Shown here: positions 4,600 to 5,925 of the stretch, piece by piece
How positions within the stretch are numbered: position 1 is the stretch's first letter
How the letters are laid out: the number at the start of each line of letters is the position of its first letter
Assembly (NCBI GenBank): GCA_031275145.1
Contig: JAISPE010000150.1
Coordinates: forward strand, 1 to 5,925
DNA: 5,925 nt
From: Prevotellaceae bacterium
Lineage (GTDB): Bacteria; Bacteroidota; Bacteroidia; Bacteroidales; UBA932
Direction of reading: 5' to 3'
Notes under the pieces: model-generated
Told to the model about the DNA's origin: nothing
The model's input: only the letters and a program-made list of their open reading frames with translations
Databases searched by the model: none
Position numbers and translations under genes: made by a program

Positions 4600-5925
4600 C
4601 TATTCTGAATCCACTACCTGTTTATCCTCAAAGATACGATTAATGAATAATCCGATAAACATTGCTACGAAAGTAAAGACGAGTAGAAATCCGGGAGAGA
4701 TATATACATTGCTCTCTCCAAAATCAGGAGGAATGGAATATTCATATTCTCTTTCAGTTATTGCTTCCGTACCGATTAACGCCGTAGCAAATATCCCTAT
4801 TACATAGGAATAATAAAATGCAACAAATATTAATTGCAATGTTCGACATCTTTTTTGACAACACTTGAGATAAGGAGATCTTCTATCTATCCCGTCATAT
4901 ACAAAAACGGCTGTCAATAGAAATAGAATTACGATGATACCAATATTTTTCCATAACAAGCAATTTTTAGGAGTAAAAACTATTGCATAGAATTGTGGAA
5001 AAACGTTGGAAGCAAAAGAGATCATTAACCAGCTTCCGATAATAGCGCCTAATAAACGAGGCAAAAATAAATGGATTCCTTTTGAATATTTTACTTTGCG
5101 TCGACAATAAACTGTTACCAACAATAATAACAGTAATATTATACCTGAAACAGTTTTACAAAAGTTTATCTCTTTAGAATAATGTATGGCAAATACAAAA
5201 AAAATATCCCAAGCCAGGAATATCATTACTGGTAAAACATTCAATAAATCATATTTTTCCAATTGCCATTTGGAAGCATATTTTGCTGACTTTTTTATTC
5301 TGGTTTTGATTTTACTATCATTTATGCTGTTTTTATTTTTCTCAAAATAACTAATGACATTTTCGGATTTGTTTTTCTTCGGACTTTGCAGGTCTGTCAT
5401 TTCTTTTTCCGGTATTTCAAACCACCCTTCAGATTTGTCCGTAAATGCTTCACCGGCTTTTGGCGAAGTAATGCTTTTGATCCACTGTTCCTCTGCCGGC
5501 AAAAAATATTCTTTTAAAAAGAACAGTTTCCTGTCTTCTTTCCTGTTGTCTTCTTTCCTATTGTCTTCCTTATATTTATAACAACTTGTCCAGGTTTCAT
5601 TCGCAGGTAATGAACGATATTCTTCAAAGATTTTTTCGTCTGAATATTCTTTCGTTATCTTCTTGTTGTCTTCTTTATATTTATAACAACTTGTCCAGGT
5701 TTCGTTCGCTGGCAGTGAACGATATTCTTTAAATTCAAAGATTTTTTCGTCTGTATATTCTTTCGCTATTTCTCTGTAATAATAGTACATTGCTTTATTT
5801 GCCAACGCATTAAAAAAGAAGTTTTCTTTCAGTTTAACGGAAATATGTTCATAATAAGGACTGTTTTGAAATACACTGGTATGTTCGAGGTCGAATAGAA
5901 AATCAAGAATAAGTTTGCGGATAAA
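4600..5925 (-). CDS. Uncharacterised protein with N-terminal repeats and about six C-terminal membrane segments (5' end outside window)
   Basis: The frame is open from the window edge (5925) to the TAG at 4602-4600, giving 441 visible residues. A TTG at 5805 is not needed as a start, because 40 in-frame codons precede it (FIRKLILDFLFDLEHTSVFQ and onward). I do not recognise the family. Visible residues 55-91 and 92-125 are near-identical repeats built on KEY(T/S)DEKIFE...EYRSLPANETWTSCYKYKED. A short KEDNR repeat follows, then a degenerate third copy (KEYFLPAEEQWIKS, about 138-151). Residues 160-222 are highly charged, lysine-rich and low in complexity. About six hydrophobic segments follow at roughly 226-249, 257-273, 286-308, 327-343, 363-385 and 409-430, with a cysteine cluster (KCCQKRC) between the fourth and fifth. 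So a soluble, probably cytoplasmic repeat region is joined to a C-terminal membrane domain. The gene is clearly more AT-rich than the operon downstream. No function is assigned. Confidence 0.8.
   Translation of the reverse strand, partial: FIRKLILDFLFDLEHTSVFQNSPYYEHISVKLKENFFFNALANKAMYYYYREIAKEYTDEKIFEFKEYRSLPANETWTSCYKYKEDNKKITKEYSDEKIFEEYRSLPANETWTSCYKYKEDNRKEDNRKEDRKLFFLKEYFLPAEEQWIKSITSPKAGEAFTDKSEGWFEIPEKEMTDLQSPKKNKSENVISYFEKNKNSINDSKIKTRIKKSAKYASKWQLEKYDLLNVLPVMIFLAWDIFFVFAIHYSKEINFCKTVSGIILLLLLLVTVYCRRKVKYSKGIHLFLPRLLGAIIGSWLMISFASNVFPQFYAIVFTPKNCLLWKNIGIIVILFLLTAVFVYDGIDRRSPYLKCCQKRCRTLQLIFVAFYYSYVIGIFATALIGTEAITEREYEYSIPPDFGESNVYISPGFLLVFTFVAMFIGLFINRIFEDKQVVDSE
5533..5569 (-). repeat. 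15-bp tandem repeat encoding KEDNR
   Basis: GTCTTCTTTCCTGTT (5533-5547) and GTCTTCTTTCCTATT (5548-5562) differ at one base. A partial third unit (GTCTTCC, 5563-5569) merges into the larger duplication. On the minus strand they encode KEDNR-KEDNR followed by KEDRK. The 15-base unit keeps the frame, so a change in copy number would alter the length of a charged linker and would not switch the gene off. Confidence 0.8.
5561..5765 (-). repeat. In-frame tandem duplication of about 100 bp inside the membrane-protein gene
   Basis: The segments 5561-5654 (94 bases) and 5666-5765 (100 bases) align with six substitutions and a single 6-base indel (AAATTC at about 5731, which adds Phe-Lys to the upstream copy). 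Within the aligned part the encoded protein differs at only one position (Thr against Ser), so most changes are silent. Both copies encode the EYRSLPANETWTSCYKYKED motif. The high DNA identity points to a recent duplication or gene conversion. The pattern of silent change suggests that the peptide is kept under selection. Confidence 0.9.

Noticed and set aside
4600..5805. TTG at 5805 as the start of the membrane-protein gene
   Set aside because: The frame continues without a stop for 40 more codons to the window edge, in the same compositional style, so the true start lies outside.

Overview
The window looks like chromosome of a Bacteroidota bacterium, most likely Bacteroidales. The evidence is the long-form MnmA, the Bacteroidota-type LolA-like and TolC-like proteins, a candidate Bacteroidota promoter (TTTG ... 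TAnnTTTG) in front of the lolA-like gene, and the lack of strong Shine-Dalgarno sites. Genus cannot be fixed from this sequence.

Layout. (1) 1-600, plus strand: the 3' end of a gene for a VIT/von Willebrand A domain protein, whose start lies left of the window. (2) 601-1040: a 440-base intergenic region between convergent genes. I see no credible gene in it. It holds a foldback of about 200 bp (613-815) and a 71-bp tandem repeat (837-990). (3) 1041-4369, minus strand: a compact three-gene operon read lolA-like, then an outer-membrane efflux (TolC-like) gene, then mnmA. The gaps are 9 bases and a one-base TGATG overlap, and the candidate promoter is at 4424-4459. (4) 4370-4599: AT-rich spacer holding that promoter. 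(5) 4600-5925, minus strand: an AT-rich gene, cut at its 5' end by the window edge, for an unrecognised protein with N-terminal repeats and about six C-terminal membrane segments.

The LolA-like and TolC-like proteins both serve the cell envelope: one is a periplasmic lipoprotein/lipid carrier, the other an outer-membrane export channel. MnmA is a cytoplasmic tRNA-thiolation enzyme that appears co-transcribed and translationally coupled to the channel gene, with no obvious functional link. The distal membrane gene is compositionally unlike the operon (single 60-base lines counted by hand give 15-16 G/C against 31-36) and carries recent in-frame duplications. It is the least explained part of the window. 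I found no CRISPR array, transposase, tRNA, rRNA or recognisable defence system.
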